Part shown: positions 8,099-16,745 of the stretch, one piece after another
Layout of the letters: every line of letters begins with the position of its first letter
Numbering within the stretch: the stretch's first letter is position 1
Origin: Pseudomonadota bacterium
GTDB taxonomy: Bacteria > Pseudomonadota > Alphaproteobacteria > Rhizobiales > Xanthobacteraceae
Length of the DNA: 64,000 nt
NCBI GenBank assembly: GCA_023386635.1
Contig: JAEWJH010000066.1
Span: 3,026 to 67,025 of the forward strand
Direction of reading: 5' to 3'
Made by a program: the position numbers and the translations under genes
Notes under the pieces: model-generated
What the model saw: only the letters and a program-made list of their open reading frames with translations
Told to the model about the DNA's origin: nothing
Database searches by the model: none

Positions 8099-9317
8099 TC
8101 ACAATCTCAAAGTCGTTCCCATGACCGACGCGAAAACGTCCGACGCAAAAACGTCTCAAGCACAGACGTCCGAAGCAAAAGCACCGGAAGCGAAAGCCGC
8201 GCCCGAAACCGAGACCAAGCCCACGCAAGCAACGGCGACATCGAAAGGCCGCGCCGGCTTCCTGCAGGGCAAGCGGCGCATGCTGCTGGTGATCGGACCG
8301 CTGGTCGTCGCGGTCATCGGCGCCGTCGTCTATTTCTCCGGCGGCCGCTATATCGGCACCGACAACGCCTATATCGGCGCACAGAAAGTGCTGATCACGC
8401 CGGACATCTCCGGCAAGGTGGTGCATGTCGCGGTGCGCGAAGGCCAGCACGTCAAGGCTGGCGATGAACTGTTATCGCTCGATCCCGAACCGTTCCGGCT
8501 CGCGCTCGATCAGGCGAAGGCGAAGCTCGCAACGGCGGAAACCGACTACAACAATCTGAAAACCAATCTTCGCTCGCTGGAATCGCTGGCCGGTCTCGCG
8601 CAAAAGAACGTCGAACTGAAGCAGCATGACGTCGAGCGCAAGACGCGGCTGCTGTCGAGCCAGGCCACCGCGCAGGCCGACGTCGACACCGCCGCGGCTG
8701 GGCTGGTCACCGCGCAACTGCAGGCGCAGTATACCGCGCAACAGCGCGACAATGCGCTCAACCAGTTGCTCGGCAACCGCGACCTGCCGCTCGCGAAATT
8801 TCCGGCCTATGTGCAGGCGAAGGCTGCCCTCGACGAGGCGCAGCGCAACCTCGACCATACGGCCCTCAAGGCGCCGATCGACGGCGTCGCCACGCAGGTC
8901 GACAACATCCAGCTCGGCCGCTTCGTCGCTGCCGGTTCGCCGGTGCTGAGCGTGATCGACGACGTCAATCCGTGGGTCGAGGCCAATCCGAAGGAAACCG
9001 ACATCACCTATCTGCGCCCCGGCCAGAAGGTGACGATCGACGTCGACACCTTTCCCGATCACACCTTCAAGGGCACCGTGCAATCGGTCAGCCCCGGCAC
9101 CGGCTCGCAGTTTTCGATCCTGCCGGCGCAGAACGCCAGCGGCAACTGGGTCAAGGTGGTCCAGCGCGTGCCGGTGCGCATCGTGTTCGACAAGGACGAG
9201 AACACGCGCCTGCTGCGCAGCGGCATGAGCGTGAACGTGTCGATCGACACCGGCTATAGCCGTATTCCGTTCATGTCGACGGCGCAGGCCCGCACCGCCG
9301 AGAAAGAGGCGCGCTGA
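8091..9317 (+). CDS. emrA: HlyD/EmrA family membrane fusion protein
   Basis: A 408-residue periplasmic adaptor. It has a low-complexity cytoplasmic start (residues 1-55, with repeats of the type DAKTS/EAKAP), one transmembrane helix (about 63-83) and a split lipoyl domain (KVVHVAVREGQHVKAGDELL). A coiled-coil hairpin (about 140-235) precedes the beta-barrel. It links the EmrB-type exporter to an outer-membrane channel. The translational overlaps (8 bases with marR, 1 base with emrB) show a tight operon. The TolC partner is not in the window. Confidence 0.9.
   Translation: MADHNLKVVPMTDAKTSDAKTSQAQTSEAKAPEAKAAPETETKPTQATATSKGRAGFLQGKRRMLLVIGPLVVAVIGAVVYFSGGRYIGTDNAYIGAQKVLITPDISGKVVHVAVREGQHVKAGDELLSLDPEPFRLALDQAKAKLATAETDYNNLKTNLRSLESLAGLAQKNVELKQHDVERKTRLLSSQATAQADVDTAAAGLVTAQLQAQYTAQQRDNALNQLLGNRDLPLAKFPAYVQAKAALDEAQRNLDHTALKAPIDGVATQVDNIQLGRFVAAGSPVLSVIDDVNPWVEANPKETDITYLRPGQKVTIDVDTFPDHTFKGTVQSVSPGTGSQFSILPAQNASGNWVKVVQRVPVRIVFDKDENTRLLRSGMSVNVSIDTGYSRIPFMSTAQARTAEKEAR
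8127..8200 (+). repeat. 15-bp-type imperfect tandem repeat inside emrA
   Basis: Consecutive units resembling GACGCGAAAACGTCC encode DAKTS, DAKTS, QAQTS, EAKAP and EAKA. The repeat gives the adaptor a flexible, charged N-terminal tail. It could vary in copy number between strains. Confidence 0.6.
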
Positions 9318-10870
9318 TGCGCGCGCTGCACATCGCCGAGATGCCCGACGGCATGCGCCGGGCGCTGGTCACGGTGTGCGCCATGACCGCGACCATCATG
9401 CAGGCGCTGGACACGACCATCGCCAACGTCGCGCTGCCCTATATGCAAGGCTCGCTGTCGGCCTCGCTCGACCAGGTCAACTGGGTGCTGACATCCTACA
9501 TCGTCGCTGCCGCGATCATGACCGCGCCGATCGGGTGGCTCGCCGACCGGTTCGGCCGCAAGACGCTGTTCGTGATCTGCGCCGCGGGATTCACCGCGGC
9601 GTCGCTGCTGTGCGCCATCGCGCAGAACATCGAGCAGATGGTCCTCTATCGTTTGCTGCAGGGCATGGCCGGCGCGGCGCTGGTCCCGCTGTCGCAATCG
9701 GTGATGCTCGACGCCTATCCGCCGGCCGAGCGCGGCAAGGCCATGGCGATCTGGGGCATGGGCGTGATGCTCGGCCCGATCATGGGCCCGACGCTCGGCG
9801 GCTGGCTCACCGAGAATTATTCCTGGCACTGGGTGTTCCTCGTCAACCTGCCGGTCGGCATCGCCACCGTGCTCGGACTGATGCTGTTCATGAAGGAAAC
9901 GCAGAAGCAGGAAGCGATGACCTTCGACTGGTTCGGCTTCGCCGCGCTCGCGGTCGGCATCGGCTCGCTGCAGCTGATGCTCGACCGCGGCGAGCAGGTC
10001 GGCTGGTTCGACGCCCGCGAGATCTGGGTCGAGGCGATGGTCTCGGCGGTGGGCTTCTATTATTTTTTCGCGCATTCGCTGACCACGGCGCGGCCGTTCA
10101 TCAATTTCGAGCTGTTCAAGGACCGCAACTTCATCAGCGGCTGCGTATTCATGGTGGTGATCGGTGTCGTTCTGTTCGGCACCATGGCGCTGGTGACGCC
10201 GTTCATGCAGAACCTGCTCGGCTATCCGATTCTCACCGCCGGCTTCCTGCTCGGCTCGCGCGGCCTCGGCACGCTGTTCACGATGATGGTCGCGCCGTGG
10301 CTGATGGCGCGGATCGAGGCACGCTATCTGATTGCTGCCGGATTCGGCCTCACTGCCGCCACGCTCTATTCCATGAGCGGCTTCACCGACAACACCGGCG
10401 CGCAGACCATCATCACGGTGAGCATCATCCAGGGTGTCGGCCTCGGCCTGGTCTTCGTGCCGCTCACCGCCGTGGCGTTCCTGACCCTGCCGGGCCATCT
10501 GCGCACTGCCGGCACATCGATCACCACGCTGGTGCGCAACATCGGCTCGTCGATCGGCATCTCCATGGTGATCGCCAATCTCACCAGCAAGACCACCTAT
10601 ATGCACGCCCGGCTGACCGAGAGCGTGACGCCGTTCAACGATGCGTTGCAGATGCCGGACGTGGCCTCGACCCTCAACCTGTCGACCGACACCGGCCGTG
10701 CGATGCTCGATGGCATCGTCACGCAACAGGCCAACATCATTGCCTATCAGAACGACTACTGGATGCTGATGTGGCTGACCCTCGCGGTGCTGCCGCTGAC
10801 CTTGCTGGTCGGCTCATCGAAGGCGCTGCGGCAACCCTCCGCCAAGATCGAAGCGCACGCGCTCGAGTGA
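9317..10870 (+). CDS. emrB: DHA2 family MFS multidrug exporter, EmrB/QacA type
   Basis: A 517-residue inner-membrane drug:H+ antiporter with about 14 helices. The family signatures are LDTTIANVALPYMQGSLSAS in helix 1, the loop 2-3 motif GWLADRFGRKTLF, and motif C in GMGVMLGPIMGPTLGGWL. It starts at ATG 9317, sharing one base with the emrA stop. It should export hydrophobic or weakly acidic toxic compounds through EmrA. Aromatic acids are possible substrates given the surrounding catabolic genes, but that is inference. It is convergent with the MaoC gene, with only 3 bases between the stops. Confidence 0.92.
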   Translation: MRALHIAEMPDGMRRALVTVCAMTATIMQALDTTIANVALPYMQGSLSASLDQVNWVLTSYIVAAAIMTAPIGWLADRFGRKTLFVICAAGFTAASLLCAIAQNIEQMVLYRLLQGMAGAALVPLSQSVMLDAYPPAERGKAMAIWGMGVMLGPIMGPTLGGWLTENYSWHWVFLVNLPVGIATVLGLMLFMKETQKQEAMTFDWFGFAALAVGIGSLQLMLDRGEQVGWFDAREIWVEAMVSAVGFYYFFAHSLTTARPFINFELFKDRNFISGCVFMVVIGVVLFGTMALVTPFMQNLLGYPILTAGFLLGSRGLGTLFTMMVAPWLMARIEARYLIAAGFGLTAATLYSMSGFTDNTGAQTIITVSIIQGVGLGLVFVPLTAVAFLTLPGHLRTAGTSITTLVRNIGSSIGISMVIANLTSKTTYMHARLTESVTPFNDALQMPDVASTLNLSTDTGRAMLDGIVTQQANIIAYQNDYWMLMWLTLAVLPLTLLVGSSKALRQPSAKIEAHALE

Positions 10871-10873
10871 TTA

Positions 10874-11743
10874 TCAGTCCGCGATAATCGCGTTGCCGTT
10901 GCCGATCACGGTGACGTCGCGCGCGGGCACGCGGCAGCGGAACGTGACGTCGTTGTCCGACAGCCACATTTCGGTGCGGATCGTCTCGCCGGGATAAACC
11001 GGCGCCGAGAACCGTCCGCCGATCGCGGAGAGTCGCGCCGGATCGTAACCGCACAGGGCTTTCAGCAGGGCATGACCGGCGACGCCGAAGCTGGCGAGGC
11101 CGTGCAGGATCGGCCGCGGATAGCCGGCGATGCGCGCGGCGGCCGGATCGACGTGCAGCGGATTGCGGTCGCCCGACAGGCGATAGATCAGCGCGGCCTC
11201 CGGCCGCGTCGGCAGATCGCAGACATGGTCGGGCGCGCGATCGGGTATCGCCCGCGCCGGCGTGGTCGGCGTCGACGGCTGCGATCGCCCGCCGAAGCCG
11301 CCATCGCCGCGACAGAAGATCGTCTGCGTCGTGGTGCATAGCGCCGCGCCGGACGCAGCATCGCTCAGAACATGCTCGACGATCAGCAGCGCGCCTTTGT
11401 CCACGCCTTTGTCGATCACGTCGCGGATGCGCAACGTGCCGCGCACCGTCGCCGCCGGCGGCAGCGGCCGGGCAAACCGCATGTGCTGCTCGCCATGCAC
11501 CGCCTTGCGCCAGTCGATGCCGGTAGCGGCGGCATTCATCCAGTCGCGTGAATAAGCGAGCACGCTGGCGAAGGTCGGCAGCACTGCCAGATCGCGTTCA
11601 TAGACGAACCGCAAGGTTGCAGGCTGGAGCGGATCGGCACCAAGCCCGACGCCGAGCGCGTAGAGAATGCAATCCTTCGCGTCGTAGCGTTGCTCCACCG
11701 GAGCAACCGCGAGCGCGAGAAGCAGATCGGGATCAATCGGCAT
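10874..11743 (-). CDS. MaoC family (R)-specific enoyl-CoA hydratase 2-like protein
   Basis: A 289-residue double hot-dog protein. The N-terminal half carries the MFE-2 hydratase signature YALGVGLGADPLQ. The C-terminal half contains the hydratase-2 motif GDRNPLHVDPAAARIAGY with Asp and His, followed by RPILHGLASFGV. Such proteins hydrate trans-2-enoyl-CoA to (R)-3-hydroxyacyl-CoA, or act in related steps of fatty acid, PHA or steroid side-chain breakdown. It stands alone between efflux and binding-protein genes, so the substrate is unknown. Confidence 0.85.
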   Translation of the reverse strand: MPIDPDLLLALAVAPVEQRYDAKDCILYALGVGLGADPLQPATLRFVYERDLAVLPTFASVLAYSRDWMNAAATGIDWRKAVHGEQHMRFARPLPPAATVRGTLRIRDVIDKGVDKGALLIVEHVLSDAASGAALCTTTQTIFCRGDGGFGGRSQPSTPTTPARAIPDRAPDHVCDLPTRPEAALIYRLSGDRNPLHVDPAAARIAGYPRPILHGLASFGVAGHALLKALCGYDPARLSAIGGRFSAPVYPGETIRTEMWLSDNDVTFRCRVPARDVTVIGNGNAIIAD

Positions 11744-11795
11744 GCAGCGGTTTCATCATGCCGGCACGCAAAAGACAACACGCCGCGAACGACAA

Positions 11796-11828
11796 CGGCC
11801 GGCGCTTGTGGCGCCGGCCGCTTTTCTC
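11796..11828. terminator. rho-independent-type hairpin after the binding-protein gene
   Basis: A perfect 10-bp stem CGGCCGGCGC / GCGCCGGCCG (11796-11805 and 11811-11820) with loop TTGTG. The T-run (CTTTTCTC) follows on the plus strand. The nearest gene ending here is on the minus strand (stop 11847), where the downstream tract is weaker. It is probably a stabilising or terminating hairpin for that gene. Confidence 0.6.
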
Positions 11829-11846
11829 AATCCGTCGATGGAGCGA

Positions 11847-13115
11847 TTACTTCGCCTTCTCGTAGGGATAGATCACGTCGCCGCTCTTGTATTCCGGCGG
11901 GTAGATGATCGGCAGCGTATCGAGCTTGCGGAATTCCTCGATGCTGTTGCTCTTGATGTTCTGGAACTGGGCGGCCATCACGCGCTCGTTCGCCCATTCG
12001 CCGTTCGGGCCGAACTTCACGTCACCGACTGTGGTCTTGAACGTGGTTTTGCGGATGTATTCGGCGATCTTGCCATCGTCGAGCGACTTGGTGGCGTTGA
12101 CCGCATCACCCAGCACCTGCAGATAGGCATAGGCCCACACCGGCATGTAGTAGCCGAGCGGATCGACGCCTTCCGCTGCCGCGCGCTTCTGATACTTCTC
12201 GACCAGTTCGAGCGAGCCAGGGAACGCCATGGTCTTTGCCGGCAGCCAGGTTTCGAAGTTGACGAGACCGTTGAGAAGCGGCCCGAGCTGCGTCTTGAAC
12301 ACGGTCGCCTGCAGGCCGACCATCGCGCCGCCCCACATCTTCGGCTTGAAGCCGATCTCGTTCATGGCCTTGACCATGCCGACCGAGTCGAGCGGATAGG
12401 AGCAGACCACGAACAGGTCCGGATTGGCGGCCTGCACCGCGCGCACGATCGGCGCGAAGTCGGTGGTCGCCGGCGGATAACGGCGCTCATAGACGATCTT
12501 GAAGCCCGCTGCCTTGGCGTTCTCCACCGCGCCTTCACAGGCGTTGCGGCCGAACTCGGCGTCCGCCATGGCGATGGCGATGGTCTGCGGCTTCGGCTTC
12601 TGCGCTTCCGCCACCTTGAAGAAGCCGCGGGTGAACGCCGGCTTCGGCGTCGGCCCGTTCGGGATCATCGAGAAGTAGCGGTCGTATTTGAACTCGTCGT
12701 TGATACCGGTGCCGAACAGGCTGATGAACACCTTCTTCTTCGACATGGCGATCGGCATCGCCGGCGCGATCTGACCCGAGGCGTAGCCCGAAACGATCAG
12801 GTCGACTTTGTCGACGTCGAGCAGCTTGGTGTAGATGCCCGGCACGGTCGACGGATTGCTCTGGTCATCGAAGTAGACCAGCTTCACCGGCCGGCCCATC
12901 AGGCCGCCCTTGGCATTGGTGTCCTCTTCCCAGATCTTCATCGCCAGCAGCGACGACTTGCCGTTGGCTGACAGCGGTCCGGTCAGCGACATGCCGAAGC
13001 CGATCTTGACCGGCTCGCCGGACGGCGTCTGCGCCGATGCCGTGCCGGCGACGAGCGCCAGTGCGGCAGCCGACAGCGTCAAGCTGCCGAGCACGCGTTT
13101 GAGATGTTGCAGCAT
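11847..13115 (-). CDS. ABC transporter substrate-binding protein, branched-chain amino acid (LivK) type
   Basis: A 422-residue periplasmic protein. The ATG at 13115 has a strong ribosome-binding site (GGGAGGAG) and opens a signal peptide with cleavage near TASA-Q (about residue 27). The mature part begins VKIGFGMSLTGPLSANG, typical of peripla_BP_6 proteins, and contains LVYFDDQSNPSTVPGIYTKLL. These proteins bind amino acids, amides or aromatic acids for Liv-type importers. No permease or ATPase genes accompany it, so it is an orphan receptor here. Its position downstream of the methyl cassette may be coincidental. Confidence 0.9.
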   Translation of the reverse strand: MLQHLKRVLGSLTLSAAALALVAGTASAQTPSGEPVKIGFGMSLTGPLSANGKSSLLAMKIWEEDTNAKGGLMGRPVKLVYFDDQSNPSTVPGIYTKLLDVDKVDLIVSGYASGQIAPAMPIAMSKKKVFISLFGTGINDEFKYDRYFSMIPNGPTPKPAFTRGFFKVAEAQKPKPQTIAIAMADAEFGRNACEGAVENAKAAGFKIVYERRYPPATTDFAPIVRAVQAANPDLFVVCSYPLDSVGMVKAMNEIGFKPKMWGGAMVGLQATVFKTQLGPLLNGLVNFETWLPAKTMAFPGSLELVEKYQKRAAAEGVDPLGYYMPVWAYAYLQVLGDAVNATKSLDDGKIAEYIRKTTFKTTVGDVKFGPNGEWANERVMAAQFQNIKSNSIEEFRKLDTLPIIYPPEYKSGDVIYPYEKAK

Positions 13116-13447
13116 TCGTTTCTCCTCCCGTGATACGCGCCGGCACGAGACCGGCGGCTTCCCTGCGATAGCGTTAGAGCATCCTGAGCGGTGCCCGTGC
13201 AATCGATTGCTTGATGCAATCTTTGCCGATCAGACGCGCCGAGGCAACTGTCGTGCTTGTCGCGGCACCCATGGACCGCGACAAAATTCGATTTTCTCAC
13301 CTTGCTCCCGTCGCCCTCGGGCTTGATCCGAGGGCCGATCCGGGCACGGCAAACAGTGTGTAAAGACGGATCACCGGGTCACGCCGCCATAGCGCGTCAA
13401 AGACGCGCGTAAAAGCGCTGACGGCGCAGCCCGATGATGACACATGC
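13116..13447. repeat. 332-base intergenic region with REP-like hairpins
   Basis: No credible gene is present. It holds a GCCCTCGG/CCGAGGGC hairpin (13313-13335) and a GCGCGTC/GACGCGC hairpin (13392-13408). A REP pair ATCACCGGG (13370-13378) / CCCGATGAT (13430-13438) also occurs; it matches the arms at 14.7 and 40.5 kb with one mismatch. The 3' part, next to the start of the binding-protein gene, should contain its promoter. Confidence 0.55.
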
Positions 13448-14554
13448 TCAACCCCAGATCTCCTTGCTGAGATCGACGATCATCTTCAGCTTGGCCCATT
13501 GCTCGTCCTCGGCCAGCACGTTGCCTTCCTCGGTCGAGGCGAAGCCGCATTGCGGCGACAGGCAGAGCTGGTCGAGCGCGACATATTTCGTCGCCTCGTC
13601 GATCCGGCGCTTGATGTCATCCTTCGGCTCCAGCCGGCCCGACTTGGAGGTGACGAGGCCGAGCACCATCTGCTTGTTCCCTTTGGGGAAGAACCGCAGC
13701 GGCTCGAACCCGCCGGCGCGGTCGGTATCGTATTCGAGGAAGTAGCCGTCGAGCGGCGTGTTGTTGAACATCACGTCGGCCACCGGCTCGTAACCGCCTT
13801 CGGCGATCCAGGTGGAGCGGAAATTGCCGCGGCAGGAATGCATGGTCACCACCATGTCCTTCGGCCGATCGCGGATCGCGATGTCGATCATCTTGGCGTA
13901 GATCTTCGGCAGCGCCTCCGGATCGTCGCCGCGCTCGCGCGAATGCGCGCGCTCCTTCTCGTCGCACATCATCGCCCAGGTGGTGTCGTCGAGCTGGAGA
14001 TAGCGGCAGCCGGCGTCATAGAACGCCTGCACCGCTTTCTTGTAGGTCTGCGCCAGATCCTCGAAGAAGTTGTCGAGGTTCGGGTAAGCCTCCTTGCTCA
14101 CCGAGACCCGGCCCTGGCGGAAGTGCAGCACGCCCGGCGCGGGAATGGTCATCTTCGGCGTGACCTTGCAATGCGCCTTGAGGAATTTGAAATCCTCGAT
14201 GTGCTGATGGCCGGAGAAGCCGAGCTTGCCCGACGTGCGCACGCTTTCCATCTTGGTATCGACACCGTGGAATTTGATGCCCTTGTCGGTCTGATACATC
14301 TCCACGCCATCGAGGCCGCGGAAGAAGTCGAACTGCCACCACGAGCGGCGCAGCTCGCCGTCGGTCGCCAGTTGCAGGCCGACCTCCTCCTGCTTCTTGA
14401 TGACGCCTTCGATGGCGCGGTCCTCGACCTCGCGCAGTTGCGCGGCGCTGATATCGCCGCGGGCGCGCTTCGCCCGCGCCTCGCGCACGGATACGGGCCG
14501 CAGCAAACTGCCGACGTGGTCGGCACGGAACGGAGCAGTGGTGCGTTGGGTCAT
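13448..14554 (-). CDS. core-MetE family methyltransferase, paralogue 1
   Basis: A 368-residue protein corresponding to the C-terminal catalytic domain of cobalamin-independent methionine synthase, without the N-terminal domain. It starts at ATG 14554 after GGGAGAT; a longer upstream frame reads through a repeat. Zinc ligands are preserved: His and Cys in TMHSCRGN, Glu in FLEYDTDRAG, and Cys in LSPQCGF. It should transfer a methyl group to a thiol such as homocysteine. Stand-alone core-MetE proteins (YxjG-like) do not all use methyl-folate, so the donor is uncertain. Its last 60 residues are almost identical to the neighbouring paralogue. Confidence 0.85.
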   Translation of the reverse strand: MTQRTTAPFRADHVGSLLRPVSVREARAKRARGDISAAQLREVEDRAIEGVIKKQEEVGLQLATDGELRRSWWQFDFFRGLDGVEMYQTDKGIKFHGVDTKMESVRTSGKLGFSGHQHIEDFKFLKAHCKVTPKMTIPAPGVLHFRQGRVSVSKEAYPNLDNFFEDLAQTYKKAVQAFYDAGCRYLQLDDTTWAMMCDEKERAHSRERGDDPEALPKIYAKMIDIAIRDRPKDMVVTMHSCRGNFRSTWIAEGGYEPVADVMFNNTPLDGYFLEYDTDRAGGFEPLRFFPKGNKQMVLGLVTSKSGRLEPKDDIKRRIDEATKYVALDQLCLSPQCGFASTEEGNVLAEDEQWAKLKMIVDLSKEIWG

Positions 14555-14572
14555 CGGACGATCTCCCAGTAA

Positions 14573-14712
14573 TCCGTCATGGCCGGCATAGCCGTTCAAA
14601 GAACGGCGTCCCTGCGGGCGCCTCTGGACCCGGCCATCCCGGCAGGGACGCACGGTGCCCACTTTATCGGGATCACCGGGACGCGCGCTGCGCGCGGCCC
14701 GGTGATGACGCA
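14573..14712. repeat. REP-like palindromic element between the MetE-like genes
   Basis: Two nested pairs are seen: ATGGCCGG (14579-14586) / CCGGCCAT (14630-14637), and ATCACCGGG (14672-14680) / CCCGGTGAT (14698-14706). The second pair is identical to the arms at 40455-40491. It fills the 163-base gap between the two paralogues. Confidence 0.7.
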
Positions 14713-14717
14713 AATGG

Positions 14718-15821
14718 TCAGCCCCAGACTTCCTTGCTGAGATCGACGATCATCTTCAGCTTGGCCCACTGTTCGTCCTCGGCGAGCACGTTGCCCTCCT
14801 CGGTCGACGCGAAGCCGCACTGCGGCGACAGGCAAAGCTGATCGAGCGCGACATACTTGGTCGCCTCGTCGATGCGGCGCTTGATGTCTTCTCTCGGCTC
14901 CAGCCGACCTTGCTTGGAGGTGACGAGGCCGAGCACGACCATCTTGTTGCCCTTCGGCAGGAAGCGCAGCGGCTCGAACCCGCCGGCGCGGTCGGTGTCG
15001 TATTCAAGGAAGTAGCCGTCGTAGTTGCACTTCTCGAGCAGGCTCTTGGCGACCGGCTCGTAGCCGCCCGACGAGATGAAGGTCGAGCGGAAGTTGCCGC
15101 GGCACACATGCGTCGTGATCGTCATGTCGGCGGGCTTGGCTTCCAGCGCCTTGTTGAGCATCGCCGTGTAGCTGTCCTGCAGATGATCGACGTCGAGGCC
15201 GCGGTCCTTCGCCTTCTTCATCTCCTCCTGCGAGCAGAGATAGGCCCAGGCGGTGTCGTCGAACTGCAGATAGCGGCATCCGGCGTCGTAGAACGCCTTG
15301 ATCGCCTTCTGATAGGCGACCGCGAGATCGTCGAAGATCGCGTCGCGATCGGCATAGGCGCTCTTGGCCACCGAACCCGGCTCGAGCCGGAAATGCATCA
15401 CCGTCGGCGCCGGGATGCACATCTTCGGCATCACCTTGGTGTGGGCTTTCAGAAACTTGAAGTGCTCCAGCATCGGATGGTTGGAGAAGCCGATCTTGCT
15501 GTCGACGCGCAGCACCTGCATCTTGGTCTGCATGCCCTGGAACTGGATGCCGTGGTCGGACGCTTCCAGCCGGACGCCGTCGAGCATGCTGAAAAAGTCA
15601 TAGTGCCACCACGAGCGGCGGAATTCGCCGTCGGTCGCGAGTTGCAGGCCGATCTCTTCCTGCTTCTTGATGATCTTCTCGATCTCGCGGTTCTCGACCT
15701 CCTTGAGCTGCGCGTCGGTGATTTCCTTTTTCTCGTGCTTGGCGCGCGCGTCCTTGATCGCGGCGGTGCGCAGGATCGAGCCGACATGGTCGGCGCGGAA
15801 AGGTGGCTTGGTCCGTTGCAT
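14718..15821 (-). CDS. core-MetE family methyltransferase, paralogue 2
   Basis: A 367-residue paralogue of the next gene on this strand, with the same FRADHVGS start and the same zinc set: His and Cys in TTHVCRGN, Glu in FLEYDTDRAG, Cys in LSPQCGF. The two proteins look a little over half identical in the N-terminal three quarters and nearly identical in the last 60-70 residues. The ATG at 15821 follows AGGAGG. The gene is 33 bases behind the MTHFR-like gene and is likely co-transcribed with it. The two copies may use different methyl donors or acceptors. Confidence 0.85.
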   Translation of the reverse strand: MQRTKPPFRADHVGSILRTAAIKDARAKHEKKEITDAQLKEVENREIEKIIKKQEEIGLQLATDGEFRRSWWHYDFFSMLDGVRLEASDHGIQFQGMQTKMQVLRVDSKIGFSNHPMLEHFKFLKAHTKVMPKMCIPAPTVMHFRLEPGSVAKSAYADRDAIFDDLAVAYQKAIKAFYDAGCRYLQFDDTAWAYLCSQEEMKKAKDRGLDVDHLQDSYTAMLNKALEAKPADMTITTHVCRGNFRSTFISSGGYEPVAKSLLEKCNYDGYFLEYDTDRAGGFEPLRFLPKGNKMVVLGLVTSKQGRLEPREDIKRRIDEATKYVALDQLCLSPQCGFASTEEGNVLAEDEQWAKLKMIVDLSKEVWG

Positions 15822-15854
15822 GATCGAATGTTCCTCCTGAGAACGGCAGACCCG

Positions 15855-16745
15855 CTATGAGACGGGTTCTTGATTGGAAGATGTTTGGTCGGCAAATGCT
15901 TGGTCGAGATGAGTGATAGCACGTTCGGGCGCTATTGGTGCTACGACTGACGCATAACGCGCCGTCTCCATCAGCCCCCCGAACGAAAAATAATGCGGCG
16001 CGACAGCGCCCAGTCCCGGCGTGCGGCGCAGCGCATCGAGGATCGTGTCGGGCCCGACCCGGCCGGCCAGCGCCAGGGCCGTCGCGGCGCCCGACATCAA
16101 ACCCTGCGCCGAGGCGGCGACGCCGCAGCGGGCCGCATAGCGCAGCAGCGCCGTCAGTCTGGTCGGCCCGGCGAGACCGATCCGCACCGGCACGGTCACG
16201 CCGGCCGCGCGCAGGTTCTGCACGAATGCGACGATCGGCGCCGCGGAGAAAGCGAACTGGGTGACGATGTGCGTCCGCAGTCCCGCATCGCGGGCCGCTG
16301 CGAGCTTGTCGGTCAGCGCGCGCGTCATGGTGTCGGCCGCGATGGCCGGATGACCCTGCGGGTGGCCGGCGATGCCGATCTCCGCGATGCCGGCGGCATG
16401 CCAATCGGTGCCGCGGATCAGCGCGAGCGCATCGGCATAGGGACCCGTCGGTTGGGGGATGTCGCCGCCGATCGCCAGCGCGCGGCGCATCCCGGCCTCG
16501 CCGCACGCGCGCTTGAGGCACTCCGTCAGATCATCCGTCGATGCGATGCGCCGCGCCGCCAGATGCAGCACCGGCTCCAGGCCGGCGCGACGTACGGCGA
16601 TGGCAAGGCCCGCCATCTCGCGCGCACTCTGCGAGGGCACGTGGCTCAGATAAAGCGGCTGCCCCGGCGGCACCAGCGCGGCGAGCCGCGCCAGTTCATC
16701 CGCCGTCGGCCGCGTCGCCTCCAGCGTATAAGCGGACACGCTCAC
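15855..16745 (-). CDS. methylenetetrahydrofolate reductase-like protein
   Basis: A 296-residue TIM-barrel protein of the MTHFR (MetF) type. Supporting segments are GGDIPQPTGPYADAL, the LYLSHVPSQSARE region, IGIAGHPQGHP and THIVTQFAFSAAPI. These match the flavoprotein that reduces 5,10-methylene-THF to 5-methyl-THF. It is more divergent than housekeeping MetF. The GTG at 16745 overlaps the upstream methyltransferase stop as GTGA; a second GTG at 16739 is possible. Translational coupling with the methyltransferase and proximity to two MetE-like genes point to a dedicated one-carbon/methyl-transfer function. Confidence 0.8.
   Translation of the reverse strand: MSVSAYTLEATRPTADELARLAALVPPGQPLYLSHVPSQSAREMAGLAIAVRRAGLEPVLHLAARRIASTDDLTECLKRACGEAGMRRALAIGGDIPQPTGPYADALALIRGTDWHAAGIAEIGIAGHPQGHPAIAADTMTRALTDKLAAARDAGLRTHIVTQFAFSAAPIVAFVQNLRAAGVTVPVRIGLAGPTRLTALLRYAARCGVAASAQGLMSGAATALALAGRVGPDTILDALRRTPGLGAVAPHYFSFGGLMETARYASVVAPIAPERAITHLDQAFADQTSSNQEPVS

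Noticed and set aside
9254..10726. A 490-codon open frame antisense to emrB, and a 503-codon plus-strand frame at 9376-10887
   Set aside because: Both are alternative readings of emrB with His/Arg-rich low-complexity products and no membrane segments.
15822..15854. SAM-type riboswitch upstream of the MetE-like genes
   Set aside because: The gaps are too short (33 bases) or filled by REP palindromes (14555-14717). Only a small ACCCG/CGGGT hairpin is seen.
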